From Ophiobolus disseminans (Eukaryota > Ascomycota > Dothideomycetes > Pleosporales > Phaeosphaeriaceae): DNA of 64,000 bases. The translations under genes and the position numbers were made by a program. Positions within the stretch are counted from its first letter, which is position 1; every line of letters starts with the position of its first letter. The DNA lies in contig MU006233.1 in the NCBI GenBank assembly GCA_010093685.1, forward strand, positions 62,001 to 126,000, read 5' to 3'. Below are positions 39,401 through 50,679 of this stretch, piece by piece. Below the pieces are notes generated by a model. The model saw only the letters and a list, made by a program, of their open reading frames with translations. It searched no databases and was not told the origin of the DNA.

Positions 39401-42400
39401 TATAAACACAACATCAACATTCATTCTAATTACATTGGAGACAACGACGCTATCGCGCATAAGAAGAACGATGTACCTTTGCATCATATGGATCCCTCCT
39501 GTCGCCTTCGGCTCGCTCAGAACGACCGCTCCTCTTCTCGCGACGACTGCTAGATGATATGGTGGAGCGTGCATCGTCATCGTCTGAACCGTATGTTGAC
39601 CCACGGTCCGACCTGTGTTTCCTTCTACGGCTCTTTCCCACTTCTTCTTCTTCTTCTTCACCACCTTCTCTTGACTTGGAAGACTTGCTTGAAGTTTCCG
39701 CAAGGTTCTCTTTGGACTTGCTGAACAAACCAAACAACCCACTGGAGCGCTTTTCTTTCTCCTTCTTGGAGCTCCGGTCGTCATCATACCGCGAAGATGT
39801 GGAAATAACAGAAGCATTTTCATCGTCGTCTCTCCTCGATCTTCTTCGAGAAGACTTGCGATCGTCGTAAACATCACCCGGCTCAGAGGCAGCAGATGAA
39901 CGGGATCGAATCAAGCTTTCTGGTGATCCATCTCGATCACCCTCCCGTCTCCTGTGCTTGCGTCTTCGCTCGCCATTGGCTTCTGATCGTGCTTCAGAGA
40001 TTGTAGATCTTGTATCCCAATCGTCGGTAGCGTCGTCAGTCTCACGACGCCGATGTCTTCGCCTGCGTTCCCCGCCATCCTCCAATCCATAGCCACGGTC
40101 ACGGCTCTGCTCACGGCTCTCAGATCTTGTCTCTCGATGTTGCTTGTGTCTTTCTTCACGATCTGGATCATCATCGTATTTGCTTCTTGACGATACTGGT
40201 GATCGCGTTTCATCGTCATGTAGATTTTTCGGCGATGCAACGGTTTGATCATCTTCCTCTTCGTGTCTACTTGGGGACTTCGTTGAAGGAGCACCCGGCC
40301 TATCTGAGTCTCGCTGCTGGTGCTTCGACTTTTCTCTCTCGTCGGAACTCGCTGAGAAAAACTCGTCCGAGTCTCGCTCGGTAGGCTGCTTGCGCGGTAG
40401 GTCATCAGGCGCATGATATCCAGAGTCATGGACATTGCGAGAGACGAACTGCTCGGGGGCGCTGATTAGCGCAGACTCGGTGGGTACTTTGGGTGCCTCG
40501 ATAAAGGACTGTCTATCGTAGCCAGCTGACGTAGCACCCATGTAGTCTTCATATTTTGTCTCTGTCCTGAGGGGTGATCCAATTGTTGGCGACCATCTGC
40601 CACTGCTGTGCCTTTTGTCCTTTTTCCTTCTAGGAGTTTTGGCATCCACGAGATCTTCGTCGTCATAGGCTGCGTTAGGGCCAGTAGAGGACCGATCGCT
40701 GTGGTCGTACGTGCGTGTACCGTTCGGTGGAGATGTAGGCGTCTCGCGTGAGCTGTACTTCTCTATGGACTGCAAACTCTGCCGGGCATGTTCGGATTCC
40801 GATGTTATCCTTTCCTGGTCTTGTCTCATAGCTGTACCAAGCAGAGCAGCAAACCCACCGGCCATAGCAGCAGCGGCGACGTTGTTACTTGTGTTCCCAG
40901 GATGAGTGACATGGGTGGTAGTGACAGGCTGTTGGGAGGATTTGGACGCTGACGACGGCTCTACATCCCTCATGTCGCGTTCGAGAGTTGGACTGGAGAG
41001 TGGACTGATATCACTTTGCTCCCAGCTATCTATGCTAGCTCGCTTTGCTGCCTTAGACTTCTTCTTCCTGTCTTTCTTGTTTGATTTGACATCCGGCTCA
41101 GTCTCTGCGAGCCTTGAGGGCTCGGCATCTGCCAAGGACGCTGGCTCGACTCGTTCCGGTACGTGCTGTACTGCTACAGTATCGTCAGCAACCTTTGATC
41201 TATTCTTACCCTTCTTGCTCTTCGTTATGGATGCACCTCGAGCTTCCTCGATTTGTTTGTCGGAAGAATCCAACACTGATGGTTCATCGAAGCTACCGGG
41301 GATATGCATTGAGCCCGGTTCAGTATCGACCTCACGCTCTACAGAACCAGGACCTTTCGTTGGTCTAACTAAATCCTTTCGGAGGTCGCCTTCAGACGCA
41401 GGCTGGTACGATGGTGATTGATAGACGCTGCTTGACGAAGACACGAAGGAGCCAACCGTAGACGGAGCGATTGTTGAGGCAGCGACATGCGAGTCAGAAA
41501 AAGGATTGCTGATGACAGACGTGGAGTAAAGCCTAGGCTCATCCCAGTCGTCCTGAGCTAGCGCAGCGACGCCAGCAGTAGTGACGGCAGCTGCCGCAGT
41601 TGCCTTCGCCTTCTTTTGGTCCTTCTTGCCAATCTTTTTCGAAGGATCCCTAACAATGCTATCCCAATCTGACTCCTTTTCGTCGCGAACAAATTGCGTG
41701 CTAGGTGCATCTTCAAAAGTTGCAGCAGCTCTCGGTGCCTGTTCTGTTCGATATGGCTGATAGGTCGTGATTTTCTGACTAGACTGGGGCGAATCTTGTT
41801 CGACTGTCACTTCATCATGCGAGTACTTCATGTTGTGGTCCTTGAGATCTTTGTCGGAGACAAATTGCTCGCGGTATGAATCTGGGGTCGGTACTTCGAA
41901 ATGGTGGAACTGGTTCTCGCCCCAACTGACTCTGGATCGAGCCTTATTGGCCTCCTCTGCTAGTGGTTCCTCTTTCGATTCCGCCACTGGCTCGATGTTT
42001 GGCGATGGAGGGACTGAAGCGCTACGAACAGACGGAGCTCTACTTCCTGGGGGTGTTGGCGCGATCAAGTTCAATGAAGGCACAGTGGGTGGATGGTACT
42101 GGGACGGTCTACCATTTCGTGTAGCAACAAACGCGTATGCTGCAGGATATGGTGGGGCCATTGGGTGGGACGTCCCCATATCGTTGTGGGCTTCAGACAT
42201 CGTGAGGTTGGGAGCACCCTCGTTAGGATCGAATCGGCGGACCTTGGGAAGATCGTCATTTTGTAGGAGCTCTGTAGGTGCAAAGACTTCAGCTTGCGTA
42301 AGCTGAGGCCTAGTGTATTTGCTGTCCCACTCCTGGAAGACGTCGCGAACAGTCTGCTTCTGGTTCACGTAATCACGATTGGCCGGTTTCTTGAACAAGT

Positions 42401-45400
42401 CGCGATCAAATATGTCCTCATCAGCATAGTCTTGCTTCAAGTCACTTGGAGCATGAATCACAACATCGGCAGGCTCGGTCTTGTTGAGAGGTCTGACGGT
42501 ACTGACGTTCGATGGCTCATACGTCCTAGCGTTGGCTGACTTGTGAGGCTTGATGATAGTGCTTGCATCGGACGGCTCGTATGTGCGAACGCTAGCTGAA
42601 TCATACGGCTTGACAGTACTGACTTCTGACGACTCGTAGGTGCGGACGCTCGCTAAACTATACGGCTTAACAGTACTGACATTTGACGGTTCGTAGGCGC
42701 GGGTGCTCGCTGAATCATTCGGTTTGATAGTACTGACATCTGATGGCTCGGACCCGTATGGCCTGGCAGTGCTGGCCTCGGATGGCTCGTAGGACCGCAC
42801 ACTTGCTGATTCCCATGGCTTGACAGTGCTCACTTCTGATGGTTCATAAGTGCTGGTATTTGAGGATTCAAATATTCTAGTACTTGGTGGCTTGGGGACT
42901 TTTGGGCTGGCTGGCTCGTACAGCTTAACATTGCTCGGTGCAGTGCTTTTGACAGTTGGGGACGAGTCACGGCGCCGGTCGCGTTTCTTGTCACGACTCT
43001 TCTCGTCCCCCTTCACTTTGTCCTGGAAGGATGAAATGGCCGCCCCCACAATCGTTGCTGCGGCGCCAGCCACGATAGCACTTTCAAGAGTGGATTTGCG
43101 AGTATCCGGTCGGATAATATCGCGCTCACGCTCTTCAAGCTCTTTCTCTTTGTGACGAACATCGGTCGCCACTGAGCTGACCGAGCTTCCTGTCCGTTGC
43201 CGGTCAACCTTTCGTTGGTCGTGGTCACTTGAATGACGGTCAGCATACTCTTGCGTTTCACGCTCTTTTCGGCGACGCTCGATATCTTCCTGAATTTGCG
43301 CCTCGCGTCTCATCGCTTCCATGCGCTCAGCTTCGCGTCGCTCAGCGATAAGACGTTCCCTGCGCATCTGCTCAACTTCCGCTTCTCGCTCAGTTCTACG
43401 TTGGGCCTCAACTCGAGCATCACGGTCTCGACGATCTCGTTCTTCCGCTTCTCGGGCTTCGCGTACTCGAATCTCGTCTTCCTGGCGACGCCGGTCATCA
43501 GCACGGCGTCCATCGTCGATCTTAGTTAATCGTTCGGCCTGCTCATATCTGAGCGCTTCCTCTTTTTGGCGTAGCAGTTCGCTGCGGCGACGCTCTTCTT
43601 CCTGATGAAGTTGCTCTCGGCGGCGAACATCCTCTACCCTTCGTGATTCTTCTTCGTGAAGCTGCTGCTCACGACGGCGACGATCTTCCTCATCCTTGCG
43701 AGTTTCTTCTTCTCGCCTCTGCTGCTCGCGACGGCGGCGATCTTCTTCGTCGAGACGTTCCCGCTCCCTATAACGGTCACGCTCGTCCTTGTCGGCTTGC
43801 TCCTTGGTCAGGTTGAATCGCACATTGCTTGGAGAGTAAGGCCGACGCTCGGCATTTTTTGCGGCTGTTATCGCAGCAGCTCCCGCAGTGGCCGCGAGTG
43901 TCGCGATGGCTGCATCGCGCTTCCAGGAAGATGTTTGAATGGGCGACGAATTGGCTCGACGAGGTAAAGGAGGGTGGATGGAAGGCTGAGCAGCTTGGAC
44001 TATGACGTTCTGCGTCTGATATTGCGTGGCGTACGGATTTTGTCCCATCATCTGAGAGAAAACTGGAGGATCGACTGGGGCAGGATAGGTAGATTGCAAT
44101 GGCGCTTGAGTAGAGTAGATGGCACCTGGAACATGATGAACAGGCTGGGGCTGTTGAATGCTGATTGCGCCTGGTCCTGAAGTGATGAAAGGCTGAGTCG
44201 GAATGGAGCTCGTGCGTCTAGCATCAATCATCGTTGGGTCGTTTGAGGCAACTGGATATACAGTCTGCAATGTATGCACACTGCTCGACTCACTGTCGTG
44301 GCGACCTAATTGCGATCCGACTGCTGCACCAGCAATCATCCCAGCAGCGCCAACCGTAGCAGGCCCAATGAAAGACGTACTGGCGATGCTGTCGTAAAGG
44401 TTATCCGAAGACTTTCGCTTTTTCTGGCCAAAGCCCCAACGCCATCCCCATTTGTTTGTACCTGAGCCGTTAGACGCGAGAGATTCTTGGCTCTTACCCT
44501 TGCGCCAGTCATAGTCTCCATACACAAGGCCGCCGTTGCTTGATGAATCGGAAGTGTCGTCGTCAGGCAGGTCTTCCCACTCATCGTCGCCGTACCGTGA
44601 GCCCGGTCGTGGACGGTCACTGTTCTTCCGTAGAGGTCGATGTTGCTTGACAGCCACAACCTCACTCTGCTTTCCGGAAGACCGTCCAGCTTTGGCTGCA
44701 GCAATGGCAGCTGCAGTGACACCGAGACCGGCCAGTGTCACCTTGAGCCGTTCTTCCGAGTTCCGTCGCTTGGGCGAAGCACGTCTCTTCCTTCGTACGT
44801 ATCCCGTACCAAATGCCATCTCCGAATCAGAAGATGACGAAGAGCCATTGCCAAAGTTGAAGAAGCCCTTCTTCTTCTTCTTGTGGGAGGAATTGAAGGA
44901 CTTTTGTCGTTTTACTTTTGTTTGGGGTGCTGCAAAGAAGCCTCCCAAAAAGCCGCCCTGTGCCTGCTGATTCTGCGAGATGTCAATGACAGACGCTCCG
45001 GACGTCGAGCTTCGCGAAGCCTTTCGACGAAGTTGTTGTGACCTCCTTCGTCGACGCTCGTCATCACTGCTATCACGTCGATGATGCACAAAAGACTTTT
45101 TGGGAGATCCCGAGCGGCTGCGACTTCGACGCTTACTGCTCACGGCAGCACCGAGGGCAGCACCTGCAAGCCCTGCGCCTAACGCCTTGCCAAGTCCAGA
45201 CCGACTATCTCTTGAGCTGGAGCTCGATCGTGAGCGGGATCGGGAATGTCGTCGAATGACCTTGTAGTCCTTCTTATCTTTTGTCACTCCAACAGACATT
45301 TGCGACATTCGATCTCGCGATTGACTTCGGCGACGGATCTCAGAGCGACCGTAGCTGTAATCCATGCGATCCCGAGACCGACTACGACCCAGACGTGACG

Positions 45401-47369
45401 TCTTGGCATGGGAGTGACGTCCAGACTTGATACTGTATGTGTCATCGAAATCGTCGCGTCCTCCGCCTAGTACAGCCTTCCCAGCTTGTGCAAGCCCGAT
45501 GCCCCCTAAACCTGTAGCGACCCAACCTGCAGCATTACTGCTATGCTTCTTGCGTCTCTCGTCCCCTGAAGAAAAGGAGCTATGTGATTTCTTCTCCTTC
45601 AGCGGATATCGAGACTGCTTTTCAATACCACCAGAGGGACGCATGTACTCGCTGGATCGTCTTCGGCCATAATGATGCTTTCGCGGCGCATCTGTGACAG
45701 AGGATCGAGGGTCGAAGCAGCCCTTACACACGCCAATATACTCGGTATACTCCTCCATCTTCTGGATGTCCTCGTAGTCTTTCCACCAATCGACAAATCG
45801 AGACACAGGGCCTGTATGCTGGTGCCGTTGAGTCATGCCGCCGGACATGTAGGTGCCTTGGGAGGTGAGGGTGCCATTGTTGTAGTTCTGGCCGGGGAAA
45901 GCGCCCAGAGTCGAAGCAGTATGGTTGTTCGAGTGGCTGTGTGAATGGTCGTGCGGGCCAGCGTGCGAGCTATGTTGGTGGAGGCCATACGCTGCGAGCC
46001 CGGCTGCTCCGGCTGCATAAAGTCCGGCATTGCTTCCAGAAGAATGCTTCTCAAGCTTGCTGGGACGAGGTGGCTTGGGTGGAGGTGCGCCTTCCGTTGC
46101 CTGCGAGTAATTGGGAATGTGGTTGCTAGCGCCCGTGGCGGCGTGTGGCCCTTGATTGTACATGGAATACGTCGAAGCGGAGGTGCCCGAGTTGCCGTTC
46201 GTGTATGACGCGGATTGGTGATTGTTGGCAGAGGTGTAGCTGGATGACTGGTGCGTGTTAGAGGAGCCGTGGCCCACGGCATACCCGATGGCAGCTCCAC
46301 CAGCCAAGGTGGCTGCAGAGCCGAGCTTGCTTGGTTTGATGGGCTTCGACGGTCGAGGTGGCTTCTGGGGCGCAGGTTCGTCTTCGTAGAAAGCGCCTGG
46401 CATGGTAGAGGGTCGAGCTGGCTTTTGAGGTGGTGGGCCGGTGGTGCCTCCATAGAAGTCTGCAGCAGCGCCCGACCCGGTGTCGGCGACAGGGTTGGCC
46501 TGGGCGGAGGCAGCAACCAGATGAGGCGTGTCCTGGCCCACGATAACTGAGGGCGGCTGGGGTCGGATGCCGGGCTGCTGGTGGACGCTCTCGCCCTGAT
46601 CTTGGTAGTAGTCGGCCGCGGCACCGAATGGATTGCCGCCGGGCAGCGCACTCGAAGCGAACTGGGCAGGGTCCTGTCCGGGGAACTGGGCCTGCACGTG
46701 GCTCGACATTCCTGCGCCCTGTGACGGCCTGTCGGGTGGTGTTGGCAGTGCGCCGGACATGAGGGGCGCACCTGCCTGGCCGGGGAACTGCGAGAAGCCG
46801 TCGCTCGCAATCTGCCCGCTGAAGCTGCGTGTGGGCTGCCGCGGGCTCTCGACGATGTCGCCCCTGTGGCCGCCCGCCTGCGACAGACTGCCCGAGCGGT
46901 CTGAGCGGGTGGACCGTCGCCGCTCGCTCTTCCTGTCCTTGTCCCGGTCCTTGCCCTTCTTCCGCTCTCGCTCGGCACCTTCTCTGCTGCGAGAGCGGTC
47001 GCGGGGTGTGGCTGAGACGGACGACTCGGCATAGCTGCTCGGCCCGTCGTCGCGCCTGCGGGCATGGCGCTCGTCCCGGAAGTCCTCGTACAGGTCGTCG
47101 TTCGCTCTTGCCCGGGGCATGTCGTCGAAGGCAGTCGCGAACGAGGCGATGGAGGAAGGCGCGGTGTTGGGGGTGGTGCTAGTGGCAGTGGGGGTGTCGC
47201 GTCGCGAGGGCTTGCGGGTCGACGTGGATGAGACGACAGAACGCATGTCGGCGTCTCTGTCGCGCTTCGTACGCGTGGATTCGCTGGTTCGGCGGCGGCG
47301 AACTTCTTCGTCTCTGTCTTTTCCGGCCGACGAGCCGCTGTCGCTCTTGCCCGTGAATCTGCTCCACAT
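15435..47369 (-). CDS. Giant involucrin-repeat protein (10,599 aa), leashin-type Woronin body/septal tether candidate
   Basis: Three exons: 47369-39477 (2,631 codons), 39399-17116 (7,428 codons) and 17057-15435 (541 codons including stop). The introns of 77 and 58 bases both fall between codons. The start gives MWSRFTGKSDS. The N-terminal third holds Ser/Arg-rich and Gly/Ala-rich patches, Pro-rich PPRPSK motifs, a conserved block near residues 510-600 (FVDWWKDYEDIQKMEEY), a long Arg/Glu helix near 1190-1370 and a 21-22 residue tandem repeat near 1500-1630. The central part is acidic, disordered sequence punctuated by 45-50 lysine-rich motifs such as SKKDKKKAKK, about every 90-150 residues. 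The C-terminus starts near EAWGEAPGSPMSP, followed by a coiled coil of about 170 residues and a folded-looking domain. The 'involucrin repeat' family name is recognised. The link to leashin, which tethers Woronin bodies to the septal cortex, is inference from size, architecture and what I recall of Aspergillus annotation. Confidence 0.88.
18675..37815 (-). repeat. Array of 45-50 degenerate lysine-rich protein repeats within the giant gene
   Basis: Each unit is an acidic Pro/Glu/Thr/Ser-rich segment of roughly 90-150 residues closed by a basic block like SKKSKKKKGK or LSKKDKKKAKKSKR, often followed by Gly/Arg-Ser and a Thr-Pro (TP) pair. DNA-level identity between units is low, so the repeats are old and kept at the protein level. 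Opposite-strand frames read the lysine blocks as FFFLLFL runs; these are shadows. Confidence 0.85.
35938..36532 (-). repeat. Four copies of a F/Y-F/Y-TDxGKPxFxF motif
   Basis: Near 36486-36532, 36280-36330, 36088-36132 and 35938-35988, in coding order, the protein reads YFTDGGKPAFEFP, YFTDSGKPSFTFP, FFTDDGKPHFTVS and FYTDDGKPHFTFP. Spacing is about 50-70 residues. These aromatic motifs sit in otherwise disordered sequence just before the main lysine-rich array, so they look like repeated linear binding motifs. Confidence 0.85.
42480..42870 (-). repeat. Tandem repeat of 21-22 codons in the giant gene's first exon
   Basis: About seven consecutive units of the form YEPSxVSTVKPxxSASVRT are encoded, with 63-66 base periodicity visible in the DNA, for example recurring GGCTTGACAGTACTGAC and GGCTCGTA-like words. 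One unit is shorter (GSEPSDVSTIKP). DNA-level similarity here is much higher than in the lysine-rich array, pointing to recent expansion. Copy number may differ between strains. Confidence 0.8.
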
Positions 47370-47871
47370 GGTGCTCGATCGATTGTGCGAGGTGGGAGGG
47401 TGGCGATGTTGGGGGTGCAGCTAGCACAGCGGTGGGCGCAAATGAGATGGGATGTTTTGGTGGGAGACGCTGGGTATATCGCTGCACAGGATGCAAGTGA
47501 GAGAGACAATCAGGCCGGACTATCGCGCTGGGTATCACGCAGTAGTCTGATGCAGTGGGGCGAGGGGGGTATGCGCGCAATGCCAGAAGATGCATACAGT
47601 GCAGCCTCTCACCGGCCGTATCGAGGGCGATGGTGTGGTGAAGGTAGCTCTTGTCTGGTACAGCTCATCAACAAGGGCCCCTGCCAGCTCCCACGCCAGG
47701 CTGGAGGCTGGGCCAATCACCGAGCCGTCTCCGACGACCATCTCCGCTTGTGAGCCCCTGTCCAGCTGGCTGTCGAACTTCAACACCATGTCCGCGTCAT
47801 TAGCAAATCACTTAAAATCGAGTCCATGTTTGCGTTGCGGACAGAACCAAGTCTACCAACCGAATTAATTC
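47370..47871. other. Intergenic region, probable promoter of the giant repeat-protein gene
   Basis: About 500 bases lie between the giant gene's start codon and the stop codon of the upstream TFIIIC subunit gene on the same strand. Frames open here on both strands lack any recognisable feature. Confidence 0.5.
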
Positions 47872-50333
47872 TTAGCCCACGAACTTCCCGCCACAATAGA
47901 TACAGACATCGCATGCGAGAAACAGCACCCTCGCTAGTGTCGTCGGCAGCTTTCGTCTCTCTTGTTCCGCCACTGCATCGTCAATCTCGTCGTCCACCTT
48001 CTCCGCCTCGTCACCATTCACGCTTACCTGCACCAGGGTAATGTTCTCTTGTGAGGCCATCTCTTCGTCCGCCTTGACATGCGCTTCCGCGCTTAGAGGC
48101 CCGTCTTTCATCTCTTGCGCCATCACGAACTCCTCACTTAGAAAAGGCGTACTGCAAATCCCACAGTACTTGGTAATGTCGGGTGCTTGTATTGCCAGGA
48201 AGCTTAACCCACATCTTGGAAACTGGTGGCCATTGGTACAGGACGCCGACTTCAAGCCCGTAAACGGTATTGCTGCAGTACAGAAGTCGCACTTGTCTAC
48301 TGTTGATGCGGCGAGTTCTAATTCAACGACCTTGTTAGCATCCTCTGCGTCTTCTGGTTCTGCATCCTCCAGAGCAAGAAGCGTCTCAATCAGCGAGATC
48401 ATGTGATCGTGATGAGCGCGAATCTCGGTACTAAAAGAGGTTTTGCAAAGGGTGTCTGGAAGACCTTGCAATGACGTGGCGAGGCGATATGCGATGAGCG
48501 TCTTTTCCAGGTTGTTGCCGCTATTGGAGTCGCAGGCTTGAGATGCAAGAACTGTGTACCGATCCTTCAACGACTCCGAGTTGAGTAAAGCGGTCTGCTT
48601 GAACTCTTTGACAAGGACGCAAAGATCGTCCGAGTCGAATGTTGGTGAGCATATTTCGTTGCTACCTACGCTCACCTCGACTGGACCATAGGTTTGCACA
48701 AGCTTTCTTACCATTTCCTCCACAAATGCCGGCAGCTGATCACTATCCTCAACCGTGTTCTCCATGAGCTTCTTCACTGTGAAGATGACGCCTTCTGCGC
48801 TGACGTCACGCGCGGGAAAGCTTTGTCGTATTTGGCGGTATCGTCGCAGGGCGCTCACAGCGACCGTGCCACGCCGGTCATTTGGTGACCCATACTCAAT
48901 CATGTCGGAAGGGTGTACACTATGACACGTTGCGATGAAGTCGCCCAGCGGCGAGGTGGCCAAGCCCCATACCTTCATCTTAGTGTTGCCCTTCAGATCG
49001 TTCTTGGCACTGAAGAGTACCGCACTGTTTTGAATTTGCTCACGCCAATAAGGGGTGTCGACAGTTTTGAGATGTGTGGAGGTGGCTTCGAGCACGACAG
49101 TCGGATTCTGTATAGTTGAGAGTAGCGAACTGAAGTGCAGATGAGGTTCTAGTTGCTGAACCGTATCCCAAATTGCGCCTGTCACTGGATCCCAGCGCCC
49201 ATCTAGATCATGGGTAGTTTGCTCAATAATTGAGGCATCGCTGCTCGAAATCTTGAGGTAGACGAGACCTGCTGCCGAAAAGAGAGCAAGCGTCAAAACA
49301 CCGTCGTTGATGGTAGGAGACCACTTGATAGGCCCGCTGGACCGCATCTCGATGTTATGGTACACCACCTCGTCACCCAGTCCTACACTATCATGGCTAT
49401 ACGTGACCACCCTCGCACGAACATCATCGTTGATGGCATACACAATGATCGAGTGGTACCAGTCGCCTCGGATGAGCCACGGACTCCATGAAACATGCGA
49501 GATGTGTTTTTGCTGTTTCATCATGTCTTCAAAGCAGGATGGTTGTGAGAATATGCTCTCTGAATCGGGTGTCAAGGCTACGTGCGTGAGTACTTCGGCA
49601 TTCCAGGTCCGGTCTGTGCCATAGGTAGACGTTGGTGAGTCGACAACCACGAGCGCGAGTTGGTTGTCGTCGTTGCAGACTGCCACCATGTGTTGCCCGT
49701 ACGATACGCGTGATCCTAGAGTGCTCAGTGGGACCGCGTTGGACAGAGCAGGTGCCCAGGCGAATGCTCGGATTCGAGTGCGCAGTCGCATTTTCTCACA
49801 CAAGCTTGGCGTGATGTGGCTCGACTCGTCGGTCGCATTGCTCATGAAGTACTCGGCGAGCGCGTTGTTGACGATGAGCCTCCGGTCCCAGCTCGATCCC
49901 TCTTTCGGTTTACCATCTGCTGACCAAATTGACAGGACCAAGTTCGCAGTAAGCGCAGCAAGAGCACACCGCCGATGTTTTGCAAGGCCTGGTGGTGACC
50001 ATGCGATGGCAATGGGAGCACTTGACGAAATCTCTTCGCCAATGGAGTAGTTCGGCAGAGGTGCGGGTTCTTTGGTCGGCAGCTCCTCGTTAGTGAACCA
50101 GGGCACCTGCAAGGGTATGTGTTGCCATTGCGCAACGTCTTGATCTCTGTCAAAAGTGACTGTATTCGGAAACTGGACTCCATTAGGACATAGTTTTGAG
50201 TTGGGATGTTGGGATGTCAACTCACTAGTAGTTCAACGCGCTCATCAGAAGCGAGTGCAATGATTCCATCTTGGGACCAGTCCAGCGCATCGATGCATGA
50301 TGGCCAACACCTCAACTCGGTCACATCCGCCAT
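47872..50333 (-). CDS. TFIIIC subunit (TFIIIC90/Sfc9-type) with WD40-like N-terminus and C-terminal zinc finger
   Basis: Exons 50333-50226 (36 codons) and 50172-47872 give 802 residues. The 53-base intron has a GTGAGT donor and a GTCCAG acceptor; this acceptor keeps phase, whereas the one at GGAG does not. The first exon reads RCWPSCIDALDWSQDG, the usual opening of the TFIIIC delta-type domain. Repeats like AIAWSPPG, AFAWAP and VSWSPW follow, as in a beta-propeller. From about residue 660 on, paired cysteines appear (CDFC, CTNGH, RCGLSF, YCGIC, then CDVCIYCGG at the end), matching the zf-TFIIIC finger. The family is part of RNA polymerase III factor TFIIIC, which recognises tRNA and 5S promoters. 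The gene is divergent from DBP3. I am confident in the family but not in the exact subunit equivalence to yeast. Confidence 0.85.
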
Positions 50334-50679
50334 GATCACCTGTACGGATGGCAATGTGAGTTATTTGTGCCGCGCTTGCTCATGGTACGGAAAGGAAGAA
50401 TTCGTCCGGTGCGTGCTCTCCAAGCGTATGTTGCACAACCGACTCGGTCCCACACGGATCAGTGAAAACTTGAAGAAAGAAGCTTCTTTACGGTTAAGGA
50501 TTGTCCTACAGCGAGGCTCGAGGAATTGATGCAGGTGCACATCCAGGGTCCAGTTCCTTCTAACCCTATGAGGAACTAGCTGCTTATCGATAGTGAAGTT
50601 GCCGACCGCCGAAGGAAAAAGTTGGATTTTCGGGCGTCGTTTGCGCAGACACTGCTCTGCCGCCACAGCACACGACAGC
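50334..50679. promoter_or_regulatory. Divergent promoter between TFIIIC subunit and DBP3 genes
   Basis: The two start codons face away from each other across 346 bases, so this gap must drive both genes or hold two back-to-back promoters. Both products serve the translation machinery. I did not identify a specific factor site with confidence. Confidence 0.6.
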
